Origin: Domibacillus aminovorans
GTDB lineage: Bacteria > Bacillota > Bacilli > Bacillales > Domibacillaceae
Assembly: GCF_001643235.1 (NCBI RefSeq)
Contig: NZ_LQWY01000001.1
Span: 1-64,000, forward strand
Direction of reading: 5' to 3'
Length of the DNA stretch: 64,000 bases
Made by a program: the position numbers and the translations under genes
Notes under the pieces: generated by a model
Databases searched by the model: none
What the model saw: the letters and a program-made list of their open reading frames with translations, nothing else
What the model was told of the DNA's origin: nothing
Shown: positions 15,647-24,584 of the stretch, one piece after another
Layout: each line of letters opens with the position of its first letter
How positions within the stretch are numbered: position 1 is the first letter of the stretch

Positions 15647-16180
15647 ATGGGATGCCATAAGCATCGCGACGATTTTGACAATGATGATCTGCGTCAGCGT
15701 TCTGAAAGCTGCGTTCGCGAAGTTGTACGCGCAATTCGCGACATTCAAGATGCAAAAGAAGATGATGACTGCAGAGACTGCAAAGACTGCTTCGCCGAGC
15801 CGCTTGGAGACTTAGACGGTCCACGCCGACGCAATGCAGATACACGTGTGTTTACACTTACAACGAAGGAAGGAAAACCGTTTTTCGCTTTCTTTGATCC
15901 TGCAGAAGCTGATGATAATGATCATTGCAGAACAGGATGTGTATCCATCTTTTTCCGTGTTGAAGATGTGTTTGACAGCGGTTGCGCCCGCCTTCGTGTA
16001 TTACTGCCGCTTGACCGTGACTTTGATCCTGTTAATCTTGCGGACGATGGCGACATCAGCCTCAAAAAAGTATGCAAAGTCGAAAACTTTAAAAAGACCC
16101 GTAGTTGCGTTACCGTTGATTTAAATGATTTTATTGCGGTTCAGTGTATTAAAGACGTGGACTTAAATGTATGCCGTTAA
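15647..16180 (+). CDS. cotZ: Spore coat protein, CotY/CotZ family
   Basis: The 177-residue protein is cysteine-rich and acidic: MGCHKHRDDFDNDD, DDDCRDCKDCFAEP, CRTGCVSIFFRVEDV, CARLRVLLPLD, VTVDLNDFIAVQCI. This matches the CotY/CotZ family, which forms cross-linked crust layers of the spore. AAGGAGGAG lies 5-8 bases before two tandem ATGs; I chose the second. It faces cotO with a terminator between them. In B. subtilis cotO lies beside cotZ, in the same region as fabI and spoVIF, as here. Only one family member is present, so the choice between CotY and CotZ rests on synteny. Confidence 0.88.
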   Translation: MGCHKHRDDFDNDDLRQRSESCVREVVRAIRDIQDAKEDDDCRDCKDCFAEPLGDLDGPRRRNADTRVFTLTTKEGKPFFAFFDPAEADDNDHCRTGCVSIFFRVEDVFDSGCARLRVLLPLDRDFDPVNLADDGDISLKKVCKVENFKKTRSCVTVDLNDFIAVQCIKDVDLNVCR

Positions 16181-16186
16181 TTTTAA

Positions 16187-16210
16187 CCCGCCCCCACGGC
16201 GGGCTTTTTT
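16187..16210 (+). terminator. Terminator of the coat gene
   Basis: CCCGCC, CCCAC, GGCGGG, then CTTTTTTC; strong hairpin 7 bases after the stop. Confidence 0.92.
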
Positions 16211-16605
16211 CATGTGCCAGCAATTCGAATATATACAATTTCTGCAATTGGAACACGAACTGTTTCTTTCCCTTCTTCCTCAAGCACCCACACATTATCT
16301 CCATCAAATCGTTCAATGATCCCACGTACGGATCCACCTTTCCATTCAAACTGACATGGCACTGGAATTCTGCGCTGCGCCAAGTAAATGACTTTCTCCT
16401 CCACATTCATTTCCTTGAACGGAAGTAATCTACCTGATTCTGACGGCATCTCTTTTTTTACAGGTTTAATTGGTATTTCTGGCGTTTCAGTTATTTCTGG
16501 TGTTTCAGGCACTTCACCGGCTTTCACAATTTCCTGCATAACTGGCTGCACATGCTTAAGCGTTGGCTGTCCGATGTATAAGAGCGGTCCCTGTTCTTTT
16601 TTCAC
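16210..16605 (-). CDS. cotO: Spore coat protein CotO
   Basis: The 131-residue protein has a Pro/Glu-rich middle (EVPETPEITETPEIPIKPVK) and a C-terminal CotO block: LLPFKEMNVEEKVIYLAQ, PCQFEWKGGSVRGII, VRVPIAEIVYIRI. CotO helps coat encasement in Bacillus and exosporium attachment in B. cereus relatives. The start is GTG with GGAGG upstream. Position between cotZ and fabI matches B. subtilis yjbX. Confidence 0.85.
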   Translation of the reverse strand: MKKEQGPLLYIGQPTLKHVQPVMQEIVKAGEVPETPEITETPEIPIKPVKKEMPSESGRLLPFKEMNVEEKVIYLAQRRIPVPCQFEWKGGSVRGIIERFDGDNVWVLEEEGKETVRVPIAEIVYIRIAGT

Positions 16606-16673
16606 GCCTTTAGCACCTCCGCTTTTTGTCCAGTATATGCAAAAAAACTGCCCGATATGGACAGTTTTCTAAA

Positions 16674-16705
16674 AAATTAATTTCCAATAATGTGGAAATT
16701 AATTT
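16674..16705. repeat. Perfect 12-base inverted repeat
   Basis: AAATTAATTTCC (16674-16685) and GGAAATTAATTT (16694-16705) are separated by 8 bases. Purpose unknown; no T-run makes it a good terminator, though TTATTTT follows on the plus strand. Confidence 0.6.
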
Positions 16706-16964
16706 ATTTTCAAGCAAGCCTTATTGATCTGATTGTCCTAAACCAGATGACAACTTATATAAATTCTCCATACTCAACAAGTGCTGACTCAAATTTTTCT
16801 TCGTTTTGTTTTAATTCAACTATTTTCCCCTCATTCTTCTTTGTCATAGATTGATCAAATTCATAGCCCACTGCATATTTCCGTAAACTTTTTATGATTT
16901 CTTAACATTACTTTGCTAGTTGATAAATATTTATTGGACTCAACCCTAGGATATTTAAATAAAA

Positions 16965-16973
16965 TGTTATAAT
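16965..16973 (+). promoter_or_regulatory. Extended -10 promoter of fabI
   Basis: TGTTATAAT (TGn plus TATAAT) without a good -35 box, 73 bases before the start codon. Confidence 0.6.
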
Positions 16974-17018
16974 ATAATACCAGATAACAAAAGCAGGTAT
17001 ATTAAATATTGATATTAA

Positions 17019-17035
17019 ATTGTACCTATTTCAAT
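17019..17035 (+). promoter_or_regulatory. Weak FapR-like site before fabI
   Basis: ATTGTACCTATTTCAAT matches the palindrome TTAGTACCTAGTACTAA at 11 of 17 positions (consensus from memory). fabI belongs to the FapR regulon in B. subtilis. The match is marginal. Confidence 0.25.
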
Positions 17036-17045
17036 GGAGGCTGAA

Positions 17046-17825
17046 ATGGAAGATATACTTAAATTAAAAGGCAAGAATATCGTAGTTATGGGTGTCGCCA
17101 ATGAACGGAGCTTAGCTTGGGGTGTAGCAGAAGCCCTTTATAAAGCAGGAGCAAATGTAATTTATACATACAGATTGGAACGATCTCTAGGAAAAATAAC
17201 CAAGCTATTAGAGAAAAATAACTATCCATCAGAATATATTTTCCATTGTGATGTAAATAATGATGATAGTATTCGCAAAGCATTTAAAGATATAGGTGAA
17301 AAAGTTGGTGTCATTCACGGATTGGTTCATTCTATTGCCTATGCTCATGCAGAAGACTTAAAGGGTGATTTTGTAGAAACATCTAGAGACGGATATGCAT
17401 TTGCCCAAGATACTAGTGCCTATTCATTAATTGCTGTAGCAAGAGAAGCTCGTCAATATATGACAGAAGGAGCATCCATTGTTACAATGACTTATCTTGG
17501 AGCAGAACGCGCTGTGGAAGGTTATAACCTAATGGGTGTTGCAAAAGCTTCTCTTGAAGCTAGTGTGAAATACTTGGCACTCGATTTAGGTAAAGACAAT
17601 ATTAGAGTCAATGCTGTTTCAGCAGGAGCCGTTCGAACACTGGCAGCCAAGGGAATCCCAGCTTTCAATACCATTCTTCATCATATTGAAGAGAAGTCAC
17701 CTTTGAAGAGAAATGTGACTCAAGAAGAAGTAGGCGACATGACTCTTGTTATACTTAGCCACCTTTCTAGAGGAGTCACTGGTGAAATTATTTATGTTGA
17801 CTCTGGTTACAATATATTGGGATAG
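17046..17825 (+). CDS. fabI: Enoyl-[acyl-carrier-protein] reductase FabI
   Basis: The 259-residue protein is a short-chain dehydrogenase of the FabI type: GKNIVVMGVANERSLAWG at the N terminus binds NAD(P)H, SIAYAHAEDLKG follows, and the catalytic Tyr-x6-Lys is in YNLMGVAKAS. It performs the last step of each fatty-acid elongation cycle, reducing trans-2-enoyl-ACP, and is the triclosan target. The ATG at 17046 has GGAGG 5 bases upstream; the upstream in-frame ATG overlaps the ribosome site. Its coding DNA looks more AT-rich than that of its neighbours, which may hint at transfer. It is flanked by its own promoter and terminator. Confidence 0.93.
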   Translation: MEDILKLKGKNIVVMGVANERSLAWGVAEALYKAGANVIYTYRLERSLGKITKLLEKNNYPSEYIFHCDVNNDDSIRKAFKDIGEKVGVIHGLVHSIAYAHAEDLKGDFVETSRDGYAFAQDTSAYSLIAVAREARQYMTEGASIVTMTYLGAERAVEGYNLMGVAKASLEASVKYLALDLGKDNIRVNAVSAGAVRTLAAKGIPAFNTILHHIEEKSPLKRNVTQEEVGDMTLVILSHLSRGVTGEIIYVDSGYNILG

Positions 17826-17859
17826 TATATGAACAAATGAATCAATACGTTTATTTACG

Positions 17860-17886
17860 AAAAAAGACCGTTTTCGGTCTTTTTTT
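17860..17886 (+). terminator. Terminator of fabI
   Basis: AAAAAGACCG, TTTT, CGGTCTTTTTTT; strong hairpin 35 bases after the stop. Confidence 0.95.
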
Positions 17887-18027
17887 CTTTTCCAAAGATT
17901 CACTTTATATGCATGATTACAGAAAAAATCAACGTAAATCCTGTTTCAGCTCCGTATTTCCATTTCAATATTTTCATGCTCTATTTAAGAAGAATAACCT
18001 CTTTTTCAATTAAATCAGCCGTTTTAA

Positions 18028-18150
18028 ATGTCTCTCCAACGGACAGATCCCCTCAAAGCCGAGTGCAAAGCGATATGGTACAATCAAAACAAGCTTCAGT
18101 TGCTTCAGCAAAACGGTGTTAAAAAAGCCGCTTATGACGACAATAACTAG
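18028..18150 (+). CDS. Possible 40-residue protein or gene remnant
   Basis: An ATG frame of 40 codons with natural-looking composition (DPLKAECKAIWYNQNKLQLL, ending KKAAYDDNN) lies in the 428-base interval between fabI and prpE. No ribosome site is visible before the ATG, so it may be the end of a decayed gene. I do not recognise it. The rest of the interval holds the fabI terminator and the prpE upstream region. Confidence 0.25.
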   Translation: MSLQRTDPLKAECKAIWYNQNKLQLLQQNGVKKAAYDDNN

Positions 18151-18253
18151 TGACAAACTTCCACCTTTCTTTTTGTGCACGATATCGCAGTAAACTTTTC
18201 GTCTGCTCTCTTATTTACACTTTAAAAATGTATATTTTCAAGGAGGCGTTTTG

Positions 18254-18991
18254 ATGAACTTAGATATTATTGGTGACATACACGGCTGTTTAGATGAATT
18301 TCGTACATTAACGATGAAGCTTGGCTATTCGTGGGACTCGGGCATTCCTGTTCATCCCGCTGGCCGGACGCTCGCTTTTGTCGGCGACCTGACAGATCGC
18401 GGTCCTGATTCTGTTCGCGTTCTTGATGTCGTTTGCCGTCTGTTTGACGAACAGTCCGCTCTATACGCGCCCGGCAATCACTGCAATAAATTATACCGTT
18501 ACCTTGTTGGAAATAAGGTTCAAAAAACACACGGTTTAGAAACGACGGTCGCTGAACTCGACTCGCTTTCAGCACGGGACTATAAAAAGATTCGCAGCCG
18601 CTTTTTATCCATGTATGAACAGTCGCCGCTTTATCAAATGGTGGACAGCGGGACGCTCATTATTGCCCATGCCGGCATACGCGCTGACTACATCGGGCGG
18701 CATGATTCACGAGTGAAAACATTTGTCCTCTATGGGGATATTACCGGCGAGAAACATGCGGACGGTTCGCCTATTCGGCGCGACTGGGCAAAAAATTATA
18801 CCGGTGATCCGTTTATCGTGTATGGACATACACCTGTTAAAGAGCCGCGTGCATTAAACGGAAGCATCAACATTGATACTGGCTGCGTCTTTGGCGGCAA
18901 GCTGACAGCACTCCGCTGGCCCGAACGCGACACCGTATCGATCCCTTCCAAACAGCCTCTCGTTCCAGAAAAATTCCGGGAGTTTGATTGA
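18254..18991 (+). CDS. prpE: Bis(5'-nucleosyl)-tetraphosphatase PrpE
   Basis: The 245-residue protein is a calcineurin-like metallophosphatase: [32 protein letters not shown] and the histidines of IAHAGIR and VYGHTPV supply the metal ligands. It hydrolyses Ap4A-type nucleotides and has been linked in B. subtilis to spore germination. AGGAGG lies 7 bases before the ATG at 18254. It faces the rluD-like gene, with a shared terminator between them, as in the yjbP-yjbO arrangement of B. subtilis. Confidence 0.93.
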   Translation: MNLDIIGDIHGCLDEFRTLTMKLGYSWDSGIPVHPAGRTLAFVGDLTDRGPDSVRVLDVVCRLFDEQSALYAPGNHCNKLYRYLVGNKVQKTHGLETTVAELDSLSARDYKKIRSRFLSMYEQSPLYQMVDSGTLIIAHAGIRADYIGRHDSRVKTFVLYGDITGEKHADGSPIRRDWAKNYTGDPFIVYGHTPVKEPRALNGSINIDTGCVFGGKLTALRWPERDTVSIPSKQPLVPEKFREFD

Positions 18992-19004
18992 ACATGATAA
19001 ACAT

Positions 19005-19042
19005 AAACAAACCGTACTCCATAATGGATGGACGGTTTGTTT
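19005..19042. terminator. Bidirectional terminator between prpE and rluD-like gene
   Basis: AAACAAACCGT and ACGGTTTGTTT form an 11-base stem around a 16-base loop. Confidence 0.85.
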
Positions 19043-19922
19043 AATTAAGCATTTCTTTCATATCATCCGGCATTGACATGACAATGTTCATCTCTTCACC
19101 CGTCAACGGATGCATAAATGAAAGATGACCGCAATGCAGTGCTTGCCGCTTTATCCGCTGCAGATGGCCGCCATACAAATTATCGCCAGCAAGCGGGTGG
19201 CCGATATGGGCCATATGTACACGAATTTGATGCGTTCGGCCTGTTTCGGGCTTCACTTCAATGTGCGCGAAGTGAGCGTACTGCTTCAACACGCGATAAC
19301 CGGTCCGCGCTATTTGCCCGTCCGGCCGTACTATTCGCTCAATAATGCTGTCATCACGCCGGCCAATCGGCGCATCAACAACACCGGTTTCATCAGAAAA
19401 TACACCTTCAGCGAATGCTTCATACCGGCGAAAAACGAGTTTCTTTTTCTGCATTTCAGACAGTAAATGATGAATATAACGGTTTTTTGCGGCCAGCACA
19501 ATGCCCGATGTATCCCGGTCGAGCCGTGTAATAATATGAGCCGTTGCTGCAATCCCCTGCTCTTCATACAATCCGAGCAATCCAGCGGCAAGCGATCCGT
19601 CCGGATGTTCACGCGACGGAATAGTATTCATTCCTGTCGGCTTCCCAATCGCGATCAGCACCTCATCTTCATACAACACATGAAGTGCTATTCGTTCTGC
19701 CTGCATACTGTTTGACGGCACTTCCCTCGGAAAAATGATCCGTACAGCGTCACCCGCTTTTAATACGTGACGTACGTTTACTTCTGCTCCGTTTACTAAA
19801 ATAAAACCACCGGCAAATTTTATGTCCGTAAGCGCTCGCTTTGAAATCGACTTTTTCTGTAAAAATGTTCGCAACAGCATGCCGTCTTCATCCGCCGTCC
19901 AGCTTAATTCAAAGGGCGTCAT
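19041..19922 (-). CDS. RNA pseudouridine synthase, RluA/RluD family (YjbO)
   Basis: The protein is about 293 residues. It carries an S4-like RNA-binding start (LLRTFLQKKSISKRALTDIK), the catalytic HIITRLDRDTSGIVL block with Asp as nucleophile, and the RTHQIRVHMAHIGHPLAGD block. It should isomerise uridines in rRNA or tRNA; the exact positions are not known from sequence. The start is set at ATG 19922, one base after the nadK stop, implying coupling; ATG 19946 with AAAGGG upstream is an alternative. It forms an operon with nadK, yjbM and probably yjbL. Confidence 0.92.
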   Translation of the reverse strand: MTPFELSWTADEDGMLLRTFLQKKSISKRALTDIKFAGGFILVNGAEVNVRHVLKAGDAVRIIFPREVPSNSMQAERIALHVLYEDEVLIAIGKPTGMNTIPSREHPDGSLAAGLLGLYEEQGIAATAHIITRLDRDTSGIVLAAKNRYIHHLLSEMQKKKLVFRRYEAFAEGVFSDETGVVDAPIGRRDDSIIERIVRPDGQIARTGYRVLKQYAHFAHIEVKPETGRTHQIRVHMAHIGHPLAGDNLYGGHLQRIKRQALHCGHLSFMHPLTGEEMNIVMSMPDDMKEMLN

Positions 19923-19923
19923 G

Positions 19924-20718
19924 TTAGTTGCTGACAAACGAATCATGCACCCTTTTCCAAAACGGGAAAGGACGGAAACGCGCAAATCGAATTTTTTCAC
20001 TGGCAACACGATATTGAATCGACTTGACGTCTTTGTGCAAAATTGTCAAATGGTCAATGGTCACCAAAAAGTCCAGCCGGTTGACCGGTTTTAACATACA
20101 TGTGTGATGTGCCGGCAAAATGAGCGGTGAACCGACTGTCCGAAACACACGGTTATTGATCGAAGCCATTTCCGCCAGCTGCAATGCACGGATGGACGGA
20201 TGCAAAATCGCTCCACCAAGCGCTTTATTATATGCCGTACTTCCAGATGGAGTCGATACACATAATCCATCGCCGCGAAACCGTTCAAAATGTTCGCCGC
20301 GTATTTCAACATCCATGACAAGCGTCCCATCCACACTTTTCACCGTTGATTCGTTTAATGCCAAATAGCGTGTTTCTTTGCCGTCGTGCTGATAGCGGAT
20401 AATGGCTTCTAAAAGCGGATATTCGATAATTTGATAGGGCGTCCGTGCAATAGCAATGACAAGCTTCTCAATTTCATCTGGCGTCCAGTCCGCATAAAAG
20501 CCGAGATGACCGGTATGAACTCCGACAAACGCCGTTTTATCCAGCCGTCCGCTGTACCTGTGAAACGCGTATAAGAGTGTTCCGTCACCGCCGACTGAAA
20601 TGACAATATCCGGCTCACTATCATCGTACGCCAGCTTAAAATCAGTTAAATAATTACGAATTTTGTGCATTAGTGCATTGGACTTCGCATCACCTTTTGA
20701 CGTAATTGCAAACTTCAT
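19924..20718 (-). CDS. nadF: NAD kinase
   Basis: The 264-residue protein has the NAD-kinase GGDGT motif ([15 protein letters not shown]), NEST in [13 protein letters not shown], and the [21 protein letters not shown] block. It phosphorylates NAD to NADP with ATP or polyphosphate in the cytoplasm. AGGGGTG lies 6 bases before the ATG at 20718. It stands between the alarmone synthetase yjbM and the pseudouridine synthase, the same order as B. subtilis yjbM-yjbN-yjbO. Confidence 0.95.
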   Translation of the reverse strand: MKFAITSKGDAKSNALMHKIRNYLTDFKLAYDDSEPDIVISVGGDGTLLYAFHRYSGRLDKTAFVGVHTGHLGFYADWTPDEIEKLVIAIARTPYQIIEYPLLEAIIRYQHDGKETRYLALNESTVKSVDGTLVMDVEIRGEHFERFRGDGLCVSTPSGSTAYNKALGGAILHPSIRALQLAEMASINNRVFRTVGSPLILPAHHTCMLKPVNRLDFLVTIDHLTILHKDVKSIQYRVASEKIRFARFRPFPFWKRVHDSFVSN

Positions 20719-20743
20719 CTGTCTCACCCCTGTCGATTATTCT

Positions 20744-21361
20744 TCATTCCTTTTTCTTCGTAAAAAATTTTTGTGCTTCTTGTATTTCTTCACGGATGAG
20801 CGACATTTCTTCATCGAGCCGAAATGCTGCCTCTGCCGCACGCTGCAAACGCATTTGAATTTCCGTCGGGAAGTCGCCGTTGTATTTATAATTTAGCGAA
20901 TGCTCAATCGTCGCCCAAAAATTCATCGCTAGCGTCCGTATTTGAATTTCTGCCAAAATTTTCTTTTCCCCGTGAATCGTCTGAACTGGGTATTCAACGA
21001 CCATATGATAGGACCGGTAGCCGCTCGGTTTTTTGTGGGATATATAATCTTTTTCTTCTACAATTCTGAAATCATTTCGCTTCCGAAGAATGCTAACGAC
21101 CTTTTTAATATCGTCGACAAACTGACACATCATACGCAGTCCCGCAATATCCTGCATGTCACGATGAAGGCGATCCATCCGAATTCTTTTCGTGTTCATT
21201 TTATCAAGAATACTCGGGACCGGCTTCACTCGGCCTGTCACAAACTCGATTGGTGAACGATCGTCATTCATCGTAAATTGCTTCCTGATTCCGCGCAGTT
21301 TCACCTTCAACTCTTCTACTGCCTGCTTATAAGGTGATAAAAATTCATCCCAATTTTCCAT
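20744..21361 (-). CDS. yjbM: Small alarmone synthetase (RelQ/SasB type)
   Basis: The 205-residue protein contains only a (p)ppGpp synthetase domain: GRVKPVPSILDKM, DIAGLRMMCQFVDDI, DYISHKKPSGYRSYHMVVEY and AEIQIRTLAMNFWATIEHSL. There is no hydrolase, TGS or ACT domain. It makes (p)ppGpp or pGpp from ATP and GDP/GTP and is usually controlled at expression level and by allostery. The ATG at 21361 has GGAGG 5 bases upstream, and that GGAGG overlaps the yjbL stop (TGATGGAGG), so translation is coupled. Confidence 0.95.
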   Translation of the reverse strand: MENWDEFLSPYKQAVEELKVKLRGIRKQFTMNDDRSPIEFVTGRVKPVPSILDKMNTKRIRMDRLHRDMQDIAGLRMMCQFVDDIKKVVSILRKRNDFRIVEEKDYISHKKPSGYRSYHMVVEYPVQTIHGEKKILAEIQIRTLAMNFWATIEHSLNYKYNGDFPTEIQMRLQRAAEAAFRLDEEMSLIREEIQEAQKFFTKKKE

Positions 21362-21372
21362 TGCAGCCTCCA

Positions 21373-21753
21373 TCAGTGCTGTTCGGCGAAAAAGACTCGT
21401 TCTACTTTTCCCACCATTTCCTCGCCGTAATTGCCGTTCCCTTCAATATTAGCAACGAGCTCTTCCATTTCTTCTTGAAATGAGGCAAGTGTAAATGTTC
21501 CGTCCGTACCGACCACTTCGAGTGGATGCTTGCCATCAATCGCTTTTTTTATGTCCAGCCATGTGCTTTCGTGCAAATACACATACACATATCCAGGTTC
21601 CGCTTCAGCCAAATACACAAAGGCAAAGGCGTCTGAATCGGTAATCACCTGGTTCCTTGCCTGCAAGTGTGTGACTTCAACGTCTTCTTCTGATAATAGA
21701 CGAAGCACCCCTTCCACCCATTCTGTGTTCGTAAAATGCCATTTTGTTCTCAT
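21373..21753 (-). CDS. yjbL: UPF0738 family protein YjbL
   Basis: The 126-residue protein is acidic, with HLQARNQVITDSDAFAFVYL and YVYVYLHESTWLDIKKAI. It matches YjbL of B. subtilis in length and place, directly upstream of the alarmone synthetase. No catalytic motif is seen and no function is known. AAGGAG lies 9 bases before the ATG at 21753. First gene of the yjbL-yjbM-nadF-yjbO operon, divergent from yjbK. Confidence 0.85.
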   Translation of the reverse strand: MRTKWHFTNTEWVEGVLRLLSEEDVEVTHLQARNQVITDSDAFAFVYLAEAEPGYVYVYLHESTWLDIKKAIDGKHPLEVVGTDGTFTLASFQEEMEELVANIEGNGNYGEEMVGKVERVFFAEQH

Positions 21754-21883
21754 ATCTAATTCTCCTTTATAACGTCCGTTCATTCAAAACATCGTAACCA
21801 TTTTACCACATTTTGTTCTTTTAAACATTGTCTGAACAGGATACAATGAGAGTAACGACTTTTTTGGAAAAAGAGGAAGATAA

Positions 21884-22456
21884 ATGAACCAGGAAATTGA
21901 AATTGAATTTAAATGTTTGCTGTCAAAAGAACAATTTGATCAATTGGTTGAATCCTTTCATCCCGGCCCCTTTACCACACAGCATAACCATTATTTCGAC
22001 ACGGCTGACTTTTCGCTAAAAGAAGCCGGTGCTGCCTTGCGCATTCGTGAAAAAAATGGACGAGCTGAAATGACATTAAAGGAACCAGCTGAAGTCGGAT
22101 TGCTTGAATCAACCGTTGCTCTCTCAAATGATGACGTAACTGCTTTCCTATCTGGTGGCATTCCAGATAACGATGTGATGGCTGCTGCCCGTAAACACAC
22201 CGGTAAAAATGCCTTTTTTCATTTCGGTACATTGTCCACAACACGGGCTGAAATAGATTATAAAGGTGGGCTGCTCGTTTTTGATCACAGCACATATGTA
22301 AACCAAGAAGATTACGAAATTGAATATGAAGCAAAAGATCTTTCAGGTGAGCAGACTTTTCTTGCGCTTCTAAATTCATTCAATATCGAATATATACCGG
22401 CTGAAAATAAAATTCGCCGTTTCTATCACGCACAATTTCAAAACGGAGGCCATTAA
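21884..22456 (+). CDS. yjbK: CYTH domain protein YjbK
   Basis: The 190-residue protein begins [13 protein letters not shown], the ExExK signature of CYTH (triphosphate tunnel) enzymes. More tunnel residues follow in [43 protein letters not shown] and [14 protein letters not shown] proteins hydrolyse triphosphates such as thiamine triphosphate or tripolyphosphate; in B. subtilis YjbK the substrate is not fixed. The divergent neighbour is an alarmone synthetase operon. AGAGGAAG precedes the ATG. Confidence 0.92.
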   Translation: MNQEIEIEFKCLLSKEQFDQLVESFHPGPFTTQHNHYFDTADFSLKEAGAALRIREKNGRAEMTLKEPAEVGLLESTVALSNDDVTAFLSGGIPDNDVMAAARKHTGKNAFFHFGTLSTTRAEIDYKGGLLVFDHSTYVNQEDYEIEYEAKDLSGEQTFLALLNSFNIEYIPAENKIRRFYHAQFQNGGH

Positions 22457-22457
22457 C

Positions 22458-23069
22458 GTGGATACAAGCTTCTTTAATACGATGATTCGTTCAACGATGA
22501 TGAATGCCATGCCAGCAACGAAGACTACTTCTCCTTTTTTGACACCAACAGCTCATTCTATGGTCTTCGGATCCATTTTACAGCAGGCGCTCGTGCAGGG
22601 ACTTGAAATTGTAAATGCAAATGAATCGAGCACCGTTGCCTCTGGGCCTGCTCTTTATACAAAAGCCGGTGCAGACGTTTTATCGGCCGCGGGGACAGAT
22701 TATGATGATATTATTACAAGGGCTGCAGAAACATATCATGTGCCGAAAAAACTCATTCAATCTGTGATCAAACAGGAATCCAATTTTAACCCGAATGCGG
22801 TCAGCTATGCAGGCGCGTCCGGACTCATGCAGCTCATGCCAGCAACCGCACGTGATCTTGGTGTACAAAATTCGTTTGATCCAGAACAAAATGTGTTTGG
22901 GGGTACCAAATATCTGCGTCGAATGCTCGACATGTTTGATGGCAACACAACATTGGCACTTGCAGCCTATAATGCAGGGCCAGGCAACGTAAAAAAGTAC
23001 GACGGCATTCCGCCGTTCAGCGAAACACAAAATTATGTAAGAAAAGTAACCAGTTACTACAATACGTAG
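22458..23069 (+). CDS. cwlQ: Lytic transglycosylase, SLT family (YjbJ/CwlQ)
   Basis: The 203-residue protein has an SLT goose-lysozyme-like domain in its second half: [20 protein letters not shown] with the catalytic Glu, [13 protein letters not shown], and [14 protein letters not shown]. The first 90 residues are low in recognised features and show no signal peptide. B. subtilis CwlQ cleaves peptidoglycan glycan strands by both lytic transglycosylase and muramidase action. GTG start with GGAGG, one base after the yjbK stop. Confidence 0.9.
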   Translation: MDTSFFNTMIRSTMMNAMPATKTTSPFLTPTAHSMVFGSILQQALVQGLEIVNANESSTVASGPALYTKAGADVLSAAGTDYDDIITRAAETYHVPKKLIQSVIKQESNFNPNAVSYAGASGLMQLMPATARDLGVQNSFDPEQNVFGGTKYLRRMLDMFDGNTTLALAAYNAGPGNVKKYDGIPPFSETQNYVRKVTSYYNT

Positions 23070-23161
23070 AGCTGGTTTTTTTGTGTGAAGCACTTCATTT
23101 GTTTTATAACAGAAGCCTTGTTAAAATGAATATATACTATGAAATAAAAGGAGTACATTTT

Positions 23162-23560
23162 ATGGCCAAGCAATCCAATGTTCCATACGACATCATTGGC
23201 GAAGAACAGCTTTCAAAGCTAGTTGACGCATTTTACAGCCGCGTTTCGCAACATCCGGATCTTGTGCCGATATTCCCCTATGACTTAACGGAGACGGCCC
23301 GGAAACAGAAGCAATTTTTGACACAGTTTTTGGGTGGTCCTCCCCTTTATATGGAAGAACACGGGCATCCCATGCTCCGAGCACGCCATCTGCCATTTCC
23401 AATTACACCGGTACGGGCAGATGCCTGGCTAGCTTGTATGAATGCGGCAATGGATGAGGTGCAGTTACACGGAGATTTGCGGACTTTCTTTTTTGAACGG
23501 CTTACACAAACGGCACGCCACATGGTGAACCGGCCGAATGATAAGGATGATGTTCTGTGA
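23162..23560 (+). CDS. yjbI: Truncated (2/2) haemoglobin YjbI
   Basis: The 132-residue protein is a group II truncated globin: Tyr of LVDAFYSRV (position B10), FPYDLTETARKQKQFLTQFL, GGPPLYMEEHG, and the proximal His in RARHLPFPI. It binds haem and O2/NO; in Gram-positives it is often encoded next to the Spx adaptor and is thought to guard against oxidative or nitrosative stress. AAGGAG lies 8 bases before the ATG at 23162. The stop overlaps spxH by 4 bases, so the two are co-translated. Confidence 0.94.
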   Translation: MAKQSNVPYDIIGEEQLSKLVDAFYSRVSQHPDLVPIFPYDLTETARKQKQFLTQFLGGPPLYMEEHGHPMLRARHLPFPITPVRADAWLACMNAAMDEVQLHGDLRTFFFERLTQTARHMVNRPNDKDDVL

Positions 23561-24381
23561 ATTCAATACAATTACCTGATCGTATTTGCTCTAACCGACA
23601 AAAACCGCTCGAGCTATATGTATTTGTTGATCCACTTTGTCCGGAATGCTGGGCACTTGATCCGAAGCTCCGGAAACTGCAGATAGAATATGGGCATTAT
23701 TTTAAGCTGAAGCAAGTGCTGACCGGAAAACTGACCTCTTTAAATGCACCGAGGCGGCCCCTTGCTGTTGAACAGAGCGGACTTGCGTGCGATGAATCGC
23801 TCTGGGTGGAAGACTCTGTTTCCTCTCCTTTTCTTGCATCAATTGCGATAAAAGCAGCGGAACTGCAAGGAAGAAGGGCAGGAAGTAAGTTTTTACGTAA
23901 ACTGCAGGAACAGTTTTTTTTAGACAGAGAGAATGTATCTGATTTAGCTGTATTGAGCCGGTGTGCAGAAGAATCAGGACTAGATAAAGGCGAATTTTTA
24001 AATGATATTCATTCCACTGGGGCGACGAAAGCCTTTCAATGTGATTTGACGATTACATGTGAAATGGATGTAGACGAAGCACCGACGGTCGTGTTTTTCA
24101 ATGAACGAATAGAAGATGAAGGCATTAAAATTGCTGGACTTTATTCATACGATATTTACGTTCAAATTTTGCAGGAAATATTGGAAGAAATACCCGAGCC
24201 GCTCGATCCACCGCCGCTTGAAGAATTCATGCAATATTTCAGAATTGCAGCAACGACTGAAATTAGTGAAGTGTACGATTGTTCAGAAGTTCATGCTTTA
24301 CGAGAATTGAAAAAGCTGCAGTTACAGCAAAAAGTGCGCAAAATCGATACAAAGCACGGCACTTTCTGGGAGTATATATAA
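23557..24381 (+). CDS. spxH: ClpXP adaptor SpxH (YjbH), DsbA family
   Basis: The 274-residue protein has a thioredoxin/DsbA-like start, YVFVDPLCPECWALDP, with Cys28 and Cys31. The rest fits YjbH, which binds Spx and delivers it to ClpXP; oxidation or aggregation of YjbH stabilises Spx. GTG start, overlapping the globin gene by GTGA. The Spx gene itself lies 5 kb further on in this window. A strong terminator follows. Confidence 0.94.
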   Translation: MNSIQLPDRICSNRQKPLELYVFVDPLCPECWALDPKLRKLQIEYGHYFKLKQVLTGKLTSLNAPRRPLAVEQSGLACDESLWVEDSVSSPFLASIAIKAAELQGRRAGSKFLRKLQEQFFLDRENVSDLAVLSRCAEESGLDKGEFLNDIHSTGATKAFQCDLTITCEMDVDEAPTVVFFNERIEDEGIKIAGLYSYDIYVQILQEILEEIPEPLDPPPLEEFMQYFRIAATTEISEVYDCSEVHALRELKKLQLQQKVRKIDTKHGTFWEYI

Positions 24382-24419
24382 TAAAAAAGACGACAGTGCT
24401 GCTGGCGTCTTATACCGTT

Positions 24420-24468
24420 GACAACTCCGCTTTTCAATAGTTCCACTTGAAGCGAGGTTGTTTTTTTA
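24420..24468 (+). terminator. Terminator of spxH
   Basis: ACAACTCCGCTTTTCA and TGAAGCGAGGTTGT form a long imperfect stem followed by seven T. Confidence 0.85.
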
Positions 24469-24472
24469 TTTT

Positions 24473-24517
24473 TTAAAAACGCAGACGCAGTCTTCTTTTT
24501 GAAGGCTGCGTCTGCGT
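24473..24517 (-). terminator. Terminator of the coiled-coil gene
   Basis: Minus strand: ACGCAGACGCAG, a 15-base loop region that pairs further (CTTC/GAAG), and CTGCGTCTGCGT, then TTTTTAAAAAAT. Confidence 0.85.
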
Positions 24518-24584
24518 ACTGATTACGATTGAAGAGTCGCTCATTATGACGTGTAAACAATGGCTACTTTTCTGCTAAATCTTA

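Larger units (their letters stand above)
16606..17045. other. Intergenic region between cotO and fabI
   Basis: No gene seen. It contains a bidirectional hairpin (AAACTG...CAGTTT, 16641-16670), a perfect 12-base inverted repeat (16674-16705), AT-rich DNA and the fabI promoter. The hairpin at 16641-16670 terminates no visible gene, so a gene may have been lost here. Confidence 0.5.
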
